Assembly (NCBI GenBank): GCA_000827265.1 | Contig: KN834802.1 | Location: forward strand, 84,988 to 148,987 | DNA from: Collybiopsis luxurians FD-317 M1 | Taxonomy: Eukaryota; Basidiomycota; Agaricomycetes; Agaricales; Omphalotaceae | Length of the DNA: 64,000 nucleotides | Direction of reading: 5' to 3' | Shown here: positions 33,316 through 45,340 of the stretch, one piece after another | Position numbering within the stretch: position 1 is the first letter of the stretch | Layout: every line of letters begins with the position of its first letter | Position numbers and translations under genes: made by a program | The notes under the pieces: model-generated | Seen by the model: only the letters and a program-made list of their open reading frames with translations | Databases searched by the model: none | What the model was told of the DNA's origin: nothing

Positions 33316-34146
33316 CTATGTAGCCATTTTGAAACCCGAGGCTCTCTCAGCCGTTATCCCTTCTTCACCAGCCTCTCGATGCATTGGTAGAGATTCAGTC
33401 TGGATTACCTTCTGTAACGTAAGAATTCTGCAGACCACAGCCAGGGTAACAGCAATGAACAGTACAAACAGGGCATAAGGAGAAGGATTGACGACAGAAA
33501 ACCAGATCTCCACCGGTTCAGAAGTCGTGTCACACTTTTGGTCTGGATCCGGTGGTCTGAATCCGGACTCATTACAGCTCCGGAATGGGAATTGAACAGC
33601 ATGAAAGCTCTTGGGGGGATCAAATGCTAACTCACATTCGTATTATCCCCTAAATCCATGCATGCTCGACCTCTTTCCGCTCTACCTTATTGCTCTATTG
33701 ATGTTTGACGTTTTATTCATATTCTCCGCGGACGTAGAGCACATACGCTATACGCCGCAGGCACTGCAGATGAAAATGACCGTCTAGGTTCCGAAATGGA
33801 ACCAGGACTGATACTGTGACTAGAAACCGAAGAAGGTCCAGCTTACGCACCTCTTCAGCACCAGTCAGGTGAAACAAGGACAGCGGAGGTGCATTGGATG
33901 GGAAATAGGTATCGACAACGGAGATGGGCGACAACTTTCGGTGTGTTCTCCATTCCTCGTGTCCTCGCGCAATCGGAGGTATGGAGTCCCAGTCGCGCCA
34001 CCGCCTCTCTCCCATCCGTAGTGCTATCTCTCATACTCCGACGCTCTTCTCCTAGTTCGCCTACACCCTCGTCGTCTCTCACAAATCCCACAGCGAGCAT
34101 GGTCATCAGCACCTATGCCCGCTCAAACAATTTGACATATGATTGA
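33316..34146 (-). CDS. unrecognised membrane-anchored protein
   Basis: At least two minus-strand exons. The 3' exon (about 33634-33316) encodes DPPKSFHAVQFPFRSCNESG, EPVEIWFSVVNPSPYALFVL and the rest of a single hydrophobic helix, then a short basic/acidic tail ending SGFKMAT. The 5' exon (within 34146-33846) in one frame reads WDSIPPIARGHEEWRTH and VVDTYFPSNAPPLSLFHLTG up to a GTGCGT donor. The helix near the C terminus suggests a type I or tail-anchored protein. I do not recognise the family, and the start is uncertain because two frames are open in the 5' exon. Confidence 0.4.
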
Positions 34147-34515
34147 TTGTGCACCCAATTCGAAGGTCAAGGAATTGGTGTCATTGTGTGGCAGTAGCAG
34201 TTGGAGGTGAGAGAAATGAGGACGACAGGACTGATCGTTTGAGCCGGTATAATGAGGGTAGCCTCGGCGAAGAGAGTAGGTGAGGTTAGTTTACTCCACC
34301 GGGTTTTACATCGTACGTGCAGCATTGGAATTGGTATGATTACTGGCCATGGAGCATAATGAGCCGAATCAACTCGTCGAACTTCCAGTCTTCCACCCGC
34401 CGTGGATGTGTTGATAAGATGCCAGTTGCTGTGGAAAAATCATGTGCTATGCCAGTAAACTGTTCGCTAGCGGTCTCTTCAGCAGGCTTCGATTTCGTTG
34501 GAAACTACAGGGGAA

Positions 34516-35092
34516 ATCAAGAGGTGCTCAAGATTCAGATCGGGGATACGATTCTCACGGGAGGGGGCCCCCCCGTTTAAGGAAGGAGTCCAGACAGCTG
34601 GTCTTTCGGCCAAAGACGGCACTATCGGCAATCGCGTTCACTTTCGTTTACTATACCCAATGTGAACCAAAACTAGGAGGAAGAGCTCAAGCTTGGAATA
34701 CCGGAGTCACTGGTGGGATTAGATGCAGAAAGGACAACTGCTGAACCAACGAAGGTGTCGAAGAAACGAGCTGAATGTCCAGATGGAGTAATGCCTTCGA
34801 GAGGACACGCTCACAAGCTACCACAACTGCGAGTAAATGCTGCAATACCACACCTGGCATGTTTAGAAGCATCTAATGTTCTCGACTCTGCATTTTTCTC
34901 TAGTTAATAGCATTCGTTTAAATACTTGGTACGTGACAATTAATTTTTCGTGCAGAGATACATTTTGGCAAAGAGCGTTATGCCTCGATGCCGGATTTGT
35001 TCGGCTCTCCGGCCCCATCATAGAATGTTCTGGACTTGAGGCCACATTCGTATCCCCGATCTGAATCTTGAGCACCTCTTGGGGGAAATAGC
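34516..35092. repeat. inverted-repeat unit, possible miniature transposon
   Basis: CAAGAGGTGCTCAAGATTCA followed by GATCGGGGATACGA (about 34516-34550) recurs as the reverse complement at about 35053-35088. The enclosed 500 bp have no supported gene. No target duplication is obvious. Confidence 0.5.
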
Positions 35093-36977
35093 TGTCAAAG
35101 GACGAAGGGAAACAAAAGGAAGATGAGGACATAACTGGAATTACTTGTGTTGAGATCTTCCTGCTTTCTCTTCCCGCTTGCCTCGTATATCGTTCAAGGT
35201 CACCGAAGAAGACAGCCTCCCAAAACCGAGCCCGTTAACTCCGAATATCACGTGTCATCCGGCTGGATCCGATTCGTTAGGTCGACTCGATCGAGCATCT
35301 CCACCAGATCTCCACCAGATCTCCACCATCATCATTTCACTCTGTACTCAGCCTTGGCTAACTCGAGCTCGTAACTCAACTCGCTTTAGCACTGATGAGA
35401 CCGGGACTCTTTAAGACTTCCTTCGCTTCAAAATCTTGACCTAAACAGCTTTTTTTGACCGTTAAGGCTTGCGATGTTATGCGCTGAGTTCGTTCGTTCG
35501 TATTCCTTTGTAACTGACGGCGGCGGCGACTGACGCAAACGAATTAATCAAGCCTGGCAAGTAAGTATCCCTCCTCAGGAAATGACTTTTTCTGCACACA
35601 TAACACTCAGAACTCGCTTGGTTGCCATAGTGTTAGCTGAAAACCTCATTCATGAGGGCAGTGGTTTTTCGTTGTGTATAGGAGACGTTAGACTCACCTG
35701 CTTGATATGAGCAAGGTCAACAATGTTTGGCTCAGCCTTAGGTCTTTCCTTTCCGACATTCTATCATCTCACATACAGAATTGATAGCCCGGACAACTGC
35801 TGGCTTTCAGAGCCCGAGCGAGCGATACATGATTGCATTACGGGTACATTCAAATAGTATTACTACGAGTAAAGCCTCCTGCTTCTTGATGTTCCAGTAA
35901 TTTATTTGATTGACGAGCTGAGATGCCCTCGTATGGGTATATTTCGCGTTGATCGTATGATTGACGGCACCTACAGGCTGTATCGTGTGGCTGATACCAC
36001 CCTACGCTCTGTGATGGTCTCTGGAAAGATATAGAACACAGCATTTGAATCATGAAAGATTGAGGGATGACTGGCATGGTAAACAAGCCCTCGACGCGTT
36101 GTCTCTGGTAGAGATGGAATCAATATTTCTTGTTTAACAACGAGAGCCTCTTCGAGGGCTTGGTTACAGTTAAGGGATGGCTTTGAAATGGCAGATGTTA
36201 TCAATCCATAAATCGAGTCAGAAACTCTGTCGTATAAAAAGATGAAGTGTGCTAGTTGCATTTGATTATCAATATCGCGATGTCAGCATTGAGAGCTCAT
36301 CAACGTACATAGTTGCGATATATCAGGAGCACGCATGGTCTCGCCGAATTGCAGTAAATATCAAGGTTTAGCAGCCAAACTTCGGTCCAGTCGCCAATAG
36401 GCAGTTATGAGCGAAAATTAATATTTCCCCCTCCCTCTAGCTTTGCCTATGACGAACATTGTCCTTGAAAAGCAGGTGCAGCTTTCTGAGCTCCTCTCCG
36501 CCGCTTGCGGGGCTAACCTAAGAGGAGCCAATAAATCTAAATTACAAGATACCCAGTGATGCAAATCAGCTCAAATCCGAATCTTGTTTCGAAAACACTG
36601 CCTAGTCGATCTTCCAGTTGTCTCTTTTGGCTACTATCATATAATGTGATTTTTTCCTTGGTGTATAAAGCGAATAGGAACACGAAGCAAACGTATTGAA
36701 CGAAGCAAGCAAGCTCGGTCTTTACGATCGGAGGAGATGTTCCACAAAATGAGATGATGAGCTTTTGATTTTTCAATTTCATCAGGGTTTAGGAAATTTT
36801 CTCAATAAACTTGCGCTGATATAACTTGCCATTACAGGCGGCTTGAACCTGTGACTTCTGCCGAGGCGGATTTTCAATCAACTGCGACTGATTATTCAAC
36901 TGCGATTCCATCGCATTTCTCCTTCTCATAAATTCTTGTCCCCTCTTTTCCAAACATTTTTAATGCATCAGTAAATA
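35093..36977. other. intergenic region
   Basis: No gene that I can support. A 96-codon minus-strand frame (35971-36261) is open but unrecognised. A short tandem of CTCCACCAGAT occurs at 35299-35331. Bases 36830-36870 contain a tRNA B-box-like word, discussed under rejected items. Confidence 0.4.
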
Positions 36978-37775
36978 ATGGCTAATCTTCTCTCATTAGG
37001 TGCGCCAATTCCTTTTCGTCCCTTCGTTAAGCCTATTCATGTCGTCTCGTTAATGGTTACCTCCAACCTAGGCTTATCGATAGTATCAGGAATACCAACA
37101 GCATTAGGACCATTTCCCTTTGAGAGCTCGTCTCTAAGTGCAAACGAAGTTTCTATACCTACGACACCTTCTCTCACCGACTCTGTTACCTCTACAGCTC
37201 TACCTATAGCGTCTTCTACTTCTACTACTTTCATTAGCAGCTTATTACTTACCTCGTCCTCCTCTACCATCGCGAACCCTGATGCTTCCTCCCCCAGCAG
37301 CTCAACCTTTCCCACCTTGTCTACCCTGAGCTCCTCTACAAGCACCTCAAACTTGATTGGTGCTGCAAGCACGACGAGTAGCACTCCACTCGCCACCTTA
37401 GGCATCGCCCAACTCACCATCTTATCAACGGGTTCAGACGGCCAGACCTTCACTACTGTCATTGAGAGCCTACCAGCCGCGTCTTCCTCATTCAACACCA
37501 ATTCAGTTGGATCAAGTTCGAAATCAAACACTAGCGAAATAGTCGGAGGTGTTGTAGGGGGCATTGGAGGGTTGGTATTTATCCTCGCGGCGGTAATTTA
37601 TATGCTGAGGAGACAAAGAAGGAGAGAACACGAGATGTTTGATGGAAATTTCGATCCTGACAGGGTTATTAGAGCGAGTGGAGATGGCGTAGGTAGGGCG
37701 AGGGATAGTTTCACAGATACAGATGAGATAGGCGGGTATGGATACACATATGCTGGAGGCGAGAAGGGAAGATGA
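36978..37775 (+). CDS. Ser/Thr-rich single-pass membrane protein, copy 1 (C-terminally shortened)
   Basis: One exon of 265 codons. Residues 35-185 are a low-complexity Ser/Thr stalk, likely O-mannosylated and outside the cell. Then come SSSKSNTSEIVGGVVGGIGG, a membrane helix (LVFILAAVIYML) and a basic stop-transfer RRQRRREHE. The cytosolic motif MFDGNFDPDRVIRAS and GGYGYTYAGGEKG follow. The layout is typical of Mid2/WSC-like stalk-plus-helix proteins in agaricomycetes, where they are thought to act at the cell wall; that role is inference. Compared with the copies at 54234 and 61000, one base is missing after GGEK, so the frame ends early. Remnants of the lost tail are visible near 37880-37920 (GAGACGCAGCAGCTTGTAT). 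Confidence 0.7.
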   Translation: MANLLSLGAPIPFRPFVKPIHVVSLMVTSNLGLSIVSGIPTALGPFPFESSSLSANEVSIPTTPSLTDSVTSTALPIASSTSTTFISSLLLTSSSSTIANPDASSPSSSTFPTLSTLSSSTSTSNLIGAASTTSSTPLATLGIAQLTILSTGSDGQTFTTVIESLPAASSSFNTNSVGSSSKSNTSEIVGGVVGGIGGLVFILAAVIYMLRRQRRREHEMFDGNFDPDRVIRASGDGVGRARDSFTDTDEIGGYGYTYAGGEKGR

Positions 37776-38903
37776 ATGAGTGCCGGAGGCGGAAACGTCG
37801 CCAGTTATTTCTACGGAGGAGGGAGGGAGTTTGAGGATACTCTGGGACATGGATACGAGCGTAAACAATAATGGACGAGGACCAGAGACGCAGCAGCTTG
37901 TATATTGTGCCTTTAAACGCGAGATCGTTTAATTGCAAGATGCAAGTATGAGAAGTTGGCTTGTGGATATGAAATGGACGCACTTCTTCTGCAATGATGT
38001 CAACATTTGGTGTTATTAATACCCCTTAAATTACTTGAAGTGCAAAAGTATCAGGAAAGTTGATGCATTCATTTGAAGTTCCGCTTACAAAGGCAGTTAA
38101 CCAGCGAAACCGATTCAGGTATGCATTCTAGAATCTGGCTGTATGTACAAATAGGTCCTACTTGTTGACTCTTCAGTCAGAGTTGCAGCCGTCTGGTTTT
38201 GAACGGGTATCGATCACAAGGTTTATAATCGAGACCCAGGTTCTGCCAAACTATTCGCAGCCGAACCTTCCTGACCCTCACTGCAATCAAGTTTAGGACA
38301 GACGGAGCTGAGATTGAACTTAAATACTTCTGACTTTCCGGGAGTTTAGAGCTGATGGAGCATACAAGTAAAAAGCAGAACATGAATCATTGTGGAACTG
38401 CAATAAGGGTATCCATGTCAATACCGGCTGTTAGCCGTTCTACAATGGCTCTGAAATATAGGAGCCTCATTGCCGTCTGACAAGCAGAAATGCATGTCGT
38501 GACATACCCGAATAAAGGGAAAGTGGTATTGTAGTCTCAAAATTTCTGAACCTGCTCTGTTTAAGTCATTCCTCTGCTTCATCAACACCTTCATGCATCA
38601 TTTTGACCACTGTAATTTAGCATATTATGTTAGCAAAAAGCTACTAAAGTTCATGCCTTAGTTGTTTCTTTTTTGTTTGTTACAACTGTATTTTCCGGAC
38701 AGCGAGGAGATGCCGGAGTGTCCTAAATATCTGGGTACGAGATTAGGAACACTAAGAAGTACGATTGGAAATGTCAAGTCTGCAAACAGTATGGACGCCC
38801 ACAAGATGCCAAGGCTCCCAAAATCGTGCTCGAGAAAGAACTCAAAAAGGTAAACTTTATTTTTGACTGCACCATCATTGATTGTTTAATATGGGCTGAC
38901 AAT
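37776..38903. other. intergenic region with a possible zinc-finger exon
   Basis: At about 38745-38849 one frame reads KKYDWKCQVCKQYGRPQDA and ends at a GTAAAC donor; the C-x-x-C hints at a small zinc-binding exon, but stops lie just upstream. The 38904 transposon is inserted about 50 bp after it. Nothing else is supported. Confidence 0.3.
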
Positions 38904-40900
38904 GAGTGTGCGCAAAGTAACTTTGCAAGTAACTTTTTAAATATAATTAAGTTACTTGAAAGTTACTTGAAAGTTACTTTTTTTTCCCGCACTTGACAGC
39001 TAACTTGCCGAACCTCGGCAAAATGGACTTTTCATTAAAACTTAAATTCGTTTCATTAAAACACATTTTTGATGTATTGAATAAGATTATTGTCACTGTT
39101 TAAGCCTATATTGTGAGAATAGAGCCATATTGGTAGTGAGTTAAATGACTTATATTGCTGAGACTGTAAGGCTTCACTCTCAATTCTCAACTGACTCGTC
39201 AAATAAACCTCTTTTTATTCTGGAAAAAATAAGTCAAGTGGTACAATGTTATGCTGTTTGACCAAGTGAATAATAACATCCATAAGCCACTAACATAAAA
39301 TACTGACAGTTTGTATACAGAATTCAGATCTTTATTAGCACCTGCACAAGCAAGGAAAGGTCACACATTTAGTGCATGACAACCATTGCACACAGAATAT
39401 GAACTGAGCCACAAGCCTGCCTTCCTCACAGTTGTTTGGGTTCACTTGTGCCCTGCTTCATATGTTGTTGATATGAGTCATGACATTGGATTCACTCTTC
39501 ACTTCTTCTATTTTTTCCTCTCCNNNNNNNNNNNNNNNNNNNNNNNNNNNNNNNNNNNNNNNNNNNNNNNNNNNNNNNNNNNNNNNNNNNNNNNNNNNNN
39601 NNNNNNNNNNNNNNNNNNNNNNNNNNNNNNNNNNNNNNNNNNNNNNNNNNNNNNNNNNNNNNNNNNNNNNNNNNNNNNNNNNNNNNNNNNNNNNNNNNNN
39701 NNNNNNNNNNNNNNNNNNNNNNNNNNNNNNNNNNNNNNNNNNNNNNNNNNNNNNNNNNNNNNNNNNNNNNNNNNNNNNNNNNNNNNNNNNNNNNNNNNNN
39801 NNNNNNNNNNNNNNNNNNNNNNNNNNNNNNNNNNNNNNNNNNNNNNNNNNNNNNNNNNNNNNNNNNNNNNNNNNNNNNNNNNNNNNNNNNNNNNNNNNNN
39901 NNNNNNNNNNNNNNNNNNNNNNNNNNNNNNNNNNNNNNNNNNNNNNNNNNNNNNNNNNNNNNNNNNNNNNNNNNNNNNNNNNNNNNNNNNNNNNNNNNNN
40001 NNNNNNNNNNNNNNNNNNNNNNNNNNNNNNNNNNNNNNNNNNNNNNNNNNNNNNNNNNNNNNNNNNNNNNNNNNNNNNNNNNNNNNNNNNNNNNNNNNNN
40101 NNNNNNNNNNNNNNNNNNNNNNNNNNNNNNNNNNNNNNNNNNNNNNNNNNNNNNNNNNNNNNNNNNNNNNNNNNNNNNNNNNNNNNNNNNNNNNNNNNNN
40201 NNNNNNNNNNNNNNNNNNNNNNNNNNNNNNNNNNNNNNNNNNNNNNNNNNNNNNNNNNNNNNNNNNNNNNNNNNNNNNNNNNNNNNNNNNNNNNNNNNNN
40301 NNNNNNNNNNNNNNNNNNNNNNNNNNNNNNNNNNNNNNNNNNNNNNNNNNNNNNNNNNNNNNNNNNNNNNNNNNNNNNNNNNNNNNNNNNNNNNNNNNNN
40401 NNNNNNNNNNNNNNNNNNNNNNNNTGGAATACTGACAATACATTCCAAAGCTCAAAGAATGAAACCCAATATGATGTCAGTATGGCCTGTGTGTTATCAA
40501 ATGTACCAATAGCATACTGAAATGTTCAGAGACACTTTATGCTGATGGCTCACTATGTATGCTTTATGGTACAAAGGCAAATTCAGTCAAACTTGCAATA
40601 TTGGGCATTTAATTCATCCATGTCACTCATATGACATTGAGATTCAAAGAATTCTTCAACAGAGATGCTTTAACAACAATAAAAACATGTGTAATATGTC
40701 AAAAGCAAGTTTTAATGAGACTTACATTCTGCCGAGGCTCGGCAAGTTAGCTGTCAAGCGCGGGAAAAAAAAGTAACTTAAGTAACTTTAAAGTAACTTT
40801 GTCGCGACAAGTTAACTTAAGTTACCCAAGTAACTTAAAGTTACTTTTGTAAGGCAAAGTTAGCGGAGTTTGAAATAATAAAGTTACTTTCTTAGCACCC
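38904..40900. mobile_element. terminal-inverted-repeat transposon with 9 bp target duplication
   Basis: Flanked by a perfect direct repeat GCTGACAAT (38895-38903 and 40901-40909). Ends are imperfect inverted repeats (GAGTGTGCGCAAAGTAACTT versus GGGTGCTAAGAAAGTAACTT). Both sides have arrays of AAGTTACTT and the inverted pair CAGCTAACTTGCCGAACCTC / GAGGCTCGGCAAGTTAGCTG about 90-150 bp inside. A 9 bp duplication fits Mutator-like elements. The 901 N gap hides the middle, so coding capacity is unknown. Confidence 0.75.
39524..40424. other. assembly gap (901 N)
   Basis: Run of N inside the transposon 38904-40900. All long frames across it are artefacts of translating N. Confidence 0.98.
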
Positions 40901-42535
40901 GCTGACAATAAAGGTCCATGGTGCCGCAACAAATTTATAGTAGATCTGCTTGAATATACAATGAGAAAGCTGTGAATCAAATTATGAGTGGGCGGGTCAA
41001 TGTTACATTACTCGAAGGGCAATGTGTTATTGGCGATTCAAACTCTCACTGAATTGACATAAATGTCAGGTACCGTGGAGTGACACCCTCCGATTACTAC
41101 TGGCCCGATTTCCGCCATGGCAACCGAACCGTATTGAAAGGCTATTCACACCGCCAGGTTGGAGTTTGACTTCATGTCTCCATCCCATTCTTTTGCCATC
41201 TTCACACAACAGCCCTGATAATTTTGATTTTCTATGATGGTGAAAAAGTTAGGCATGAAACTTGGTTTGGAGTCAATACCATTTGACAGGCGACATAGAC
41301 TTGAAACATGAGTTATGATTCAGAGTCTGAGACCACTTTGATTAAATAGCGAGACTGTTTGCTATGGCTATTCTAATTGCACAACATCTTTGTTCCTACG
41401 CTCAAAAACACTGCTATCGCTTATGACAAAACTTTCATTTAATTGCCAAATATCTACCGGACGAACTGCGTGCCTTCGACGTGGCGCCAAATTCCATTTC
41501 ACGTGGTTTAGCATCAAGAAATGAAAGTCTAGTCGTAATCTAGTAGAGATGCGGGCCGAAATAAGTACATTCAATTTAACCCTATAAACTTATTGGGCTA
41601 GTTCGAGAATTAAACCTTGAATTGTTATGATACACCTGGCATCAATGAAAGTTTTCATACTTATTCTATAGTAATAGCCAAAGTCCGCTTACTAGAGGTG
41701 ACTAATTAAGACTGTGATACCACAATGCATGTTTCAAGTGCATAGGGGTATGATAACACTGTATGTCTTCTCACCAATGACATTGTAATTAGAGTTGGCC
41801 CTGCCGCATAGTAGATTTATTCCTGGCTTTCCACGCTGATATAGGAGGGGCGTCAAAGGGTTTGAAAATGATTGCTGGACATTAGGTGAGAACAATGATG
41901 AAGACACTACTGTATTGTTGAAATCCATCATGATTACGCCGAGGGTAGTCTGGCACTTTTGTTGATGGTGATTGCAAAATCTCAAATATCTTCTTCGGCA
42001 TTTTCCGTTTAGGGAGCAAACAAAGCAACACTTCTAATTGGGACATTGAGGCCTGGTTACCAGGCTAGTACTGCAGGGGTCCACCAACCCATTGAGAGAC
42101 GATATTCTATTCACCTAATTTACAGGAATAGTGTCAGGAACGCAACCAGACATGCAATGAGGCCCGCCAACACATCTTCATCTGCCAAACTGCCGTAGCA
42201 ACACGATCAGCTATCACCCTTGTTGCTACATCCTCCACTCAAATTCTTATGGGACAATACACCTGTCTTACCGCCGGGGAGTACATCCTATGTCATAATC
42301 AATGAGGCCCGCCAATACATCACCATCTGCCAAGCTGCCGAAGAAACACCCAACATCCCGATCAGCTACAGGACGGAAGTGCAAGATTGGGAATGTACAT
42401 CCTGCCAGGAATATGTTACGGCTCCTTTTGTTCTTGATGTAGCTTTCTCTATTGAAACCAGCTGTTGATAATCCTTATGAACAAGGAGAATAATACTTCA
42501 TTCGCCATCCTCTGGCCTCAGCAGATTTCACTTCT
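40901..42535. other. intergenic region with a diverged direct repeat
   Basis: No gene supported. Two diverged copies of about 75 bp, both with CAATGAGGCCCGCCAA.ACATC and ATCTGCCAA.CTGCCG, lie at 42158-42233 and 42300-42375. An 82-codon frame (42220-42468) runs over the second copy (NEARQYITICQAAEE) and is unrecognised. Minus-strand frames at 41368-41574 and 41734-41985 are unrecognised too. Confidence 0.4.
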
Positions 42536-43870
42536 ATGATGACGACCGAGATGTCCACATCCGTCATTGCGCAGGTGTAAGTTGTAACATTTCATCACTG
42601 TGCGATATTTGAGCATTATTGCAGCACTTACCCCAAGGTTTGTTTTCAGGGGAAGCGGTGACTGTCTAGTTCATTAAAGCACATTTAAATATTACCAGCT
42701 CACAAACTTTATCTTTAATTGGGTTTTATATGGATTTTTATGCTCACAGAGTTGTGAGTAACCAGTACAACGCAAGAAAATCAACTACTAATAACCAACT
42801 CGCCTTCGTACACTGCAGTGGAGTACTTCCGGGCCTTTCCAAAAGATTCAACTTGGAACAAAATCCTCGTGGCCTACCTGCTTCTTCTAACAACCGTGCA
42901 AAGTGCTCTGAACATGCATGACACATTTATTACCTTTGGAACTCACTTTGGAAATGTTGAGGAGCTTATTGACAACAACTTGGCAGTGTTTTCATCCCCG
43001 ATCCTCATTGTGATGGGTATGTAAGCCAATATGCTTGTTGGTAATAACCTTTGCTGATAGTGCAATAGCCAGTTGTCCGGTTCAGATATTCTATGCCCGT
43101 CGGATGACATTGTTTTCTCGCTCAAATTACATTTGTATGATTGCTATCATTGTCACTATAGTATGGTTTCTCATCATAAACTATTAATTCCTTTAATACC
43201 TCACATTGCTCATATAGCTTGCTCTATTTTCATCCGCTTTCTCAATCGTGATAGGAATCAGTTTATTTCAAGACCAGCCAGCACCAAAATTGTTACGGTG
43301 GGAGCAGGTATGCAACGACTATTACTTGTGGTGGTAGTATTCACTAGATTTCTATGTTAGATTTGGCTTGGGTCAAGTTCAGCTTGTGACACGATGATGA
43401 CTTTGACAATGATTGTACTAGTCCGTAAATCTTTCCTCTGATTTTATTGGAAGCTGATATGTTGTTGCCAAGCTTAAAAAATCGAGCCCGAACAGCAAAC
43501 AAACAAAGCAAGTTGTGTCCAAAGTAGTTCGACTATTAATTGAAAGTGGGTTTGTGACAGGTAGGTCACTAATTAATAAGTATATTTTTTATAGTGAACA
43601 AATAAAATTATTATAGCTGCATTTTCAATTGCAGATATGGGCGTGCTTAGGGCTTTTCCGGCTTACCCTTATCACACTCCAATCTGTGGAAATTTGGGAA
43701 ATCTCCACTTCCTCACGCTACTCGTGGTTCTTAACAACCGATCTTATCTCACCAAATTTACCAATTCTCAGGAGTCTTTGAGTGTAGTACAAAGCACTCT
43801 CCGCTTTGCTCACCCTGATGAAAGTACAAATATTCACACTCAATCGTTGAAAATTTATGTATCAGTCTAA
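42536..43870 (+). CDS. DUF6534-type integral membrane protein
   Basis: Multi-exon plus-strand gene. From the second part on, exons are clear: 42699-42753 (LTNFIFNWVLYGFLCSQ), 42819-43016 (LEYFRAFPKDSTWNKILVAY and LLLLTTVQSALNMHDTF), 43069-43160 (PVQIFYARRMTLFSRSNYI), then LALFSSAFSIVIG, IWLGSSSACDTMMTLTMIVL, TKQVVSKVVRLLIESGFVTG, and the last exon with ICGNLGNLHFLTLLVVLNNR to the stop at 43868-43870. The order Y-x-R-x-F-P-K-D, Q-x-F-x-A-R-R, I-W-L-G-S-S, R-L-x-x-E-S/T-G, and L-L-V-x-L-N-N-R is the DUF6534 signature: a fungal seven-helix-like membrane protein of unknown function. The start at 42536 is a guess; the first helix of the family is not obvious in the 5' exons. Confidence 0.7.
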
Positions 43871-44259
43871 ATAGCAGTGATGTATTGGGAGAAGACTGAA
43901 GTACTTGAATTCATACCAATAAATTTTAAAATACAACAAAGACAAGGTAAATGAATCGAGTCCTGGATGTACTTGATTTTGACATTGGAGCTATGGAGTC
44001 GGAAGCCGTGAAGCCAGAAACATCGCAGTTGAGGGAAATAGGAGAAGATGCGGCCGGAATGCATTCACATTAGGAATCGGTCATGGTTGTAGTCTTGTGT
44101 TAGTGTATTATGTGATATCCCCTTAATAAATAACCATACCCCTCTGACTCCGTAGACCCAAACAACAGAAATGATAGGCTATATGGTCCAGGACTAGGTT
44201 CCAGCCTCCTCCCCTGATGACCACACATCCAAATGGGCACTATCCTGACTCTGTCACAG
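43871..44259. other. intergenic region
   Basis: Convergent 3' ends of the DUF6534 gene and the Ser/Thr-rich remnant; nothing else seen. Confidence 0.5.
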
Positions 44260-44659
44260 ACTATGCCTAGGACTGAGACATAGAATTGGACTCGTAGGCT
44301 CCCGCTTGGGCTCATCATCCATCCCCTCATTATCCAGCAAATGATTCTTCGCCGTCGCATCCAAATTGGCATTTGAATGCATGGGCAGCTGCATTTGAGT
44401 GGAGCTGTAAGGACGCTGCTCAGAGTTGACGTGGAGCTTGCCACACTGGAAATGGCACTACCCAAACTTATACCCATAGCACTGAAAGCAGAAGAGGATG
44501 AACTTGAGCTGCTGGTAGAGGATGATTTGGATATTGAAGTTGCACAGGAAGTCGTGAACCGGTAGGGAAAGTGAGATACAGATGCAGAGTTGTTGAGGGA
44601 ATGAAGCTGGTAGTCGGTGTGAAAGTGGTATGATTGGATTCACTTACAGCTGTAAACAT
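44260..44659 (-). pseudogene. Ser/Thr-rich membrane protein remnant lacking its membrane segment
   Basis: On the minus strand a Ser-rich stalk (SISSVASSTSTLSSVLTAPL in approximate register) matches the ASTTSTLSSTLTAPLTTS region of the copies at 54234 and 61000. It is fused, within a few codons, to MHSNANLDATAKNHLLDNEG and MDDEPKREP. These are equivalents of the last 50 residues of those proteins (HSNA...LL-E-x-M-x-x-E). The helix, stop-transfer residues and FDGNFDPDR motif are gone. The stalk also changes frame. This is a deletion derivative and not a functional receptor. Confidence 0.6.
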
Positions 44660-45340
44660 GGTGTCCAGAATCTGCGGGTTTAAATTACAAGGTAAACCTA
44701 TTACGATACAGAGGTGGTTGAGCTCATGGGTGAACACTGAAGTAGAGGGGTAGTGGGAAGTGGGAGGAGACATTATTGAGCTGAGGATGAGGTGTCTAGA
44801 GGACGTGGTAGCTTGTGTATCAGTCTATTCAGCAACGATGGTTAATTCAATCTAGGGGAATGCAAAAACGGATATAAATACGCACATGAGAATGTTATGG
44901 CAAATGGAGTTACGGCGAAAATTCCTCGTCTCTACAGAGAGGGGGAGTCAAATATGGAAAAAGCTAGTTAGAGACCCGAAGCTGAACTGATTTGAAGGGA
45001 TGGAGTCAGGAAGCCGATGAGAAAGGCAGGCATGGTGATCGACTTAACGATGGATCAAGGTGTGCAAAATTCGAATACTTTGATATAGCACTAGGCAATT
45101 GCAAGATTGTTCTGGGTAGGCAGAGTCGGCTGACGAATTCCAACATCACTCGTGTGTCTACACAAATCTAGTGGTACTTACTGTCTCGGTCTCACTGCAG
45201 CTATCGACCAGTACTGAATTTCTCCAAAGCTCTAGCCATTTTAAAGCATTGACTCTATCCAACTGCTTGCCCAGCTTGATGGCAGTGGGTATTAGATTAA
45301 GTGCTTGCACTATCCTCTTGGCAAATTTGTTTGGTGTAGA
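44660..45340. other. intergenic region
   Basis: No gene supported. Confidence 0.4.

Noticed and set aside
33846..34112. 85-codon minus frame (GLHTSDCARTRGMENTPKVV) as the N terminus of the 33316 gene
   Set aside because: The overlapping frame leading to a GTGCGT donor looks more protein-like; neither is certain, so only the gene range is given.
36830..36905. tRNA-like B box (GGTTCAAGCC, minus strand) with TGGCA-like 3' end
   Set aside because: No acceptor stem partner or convincing anticodon stem could be folded by eye.
39386..40520. Frames of 315-349 codons on both strands
   Set aside because: They consist of translated N over the assembly gap.
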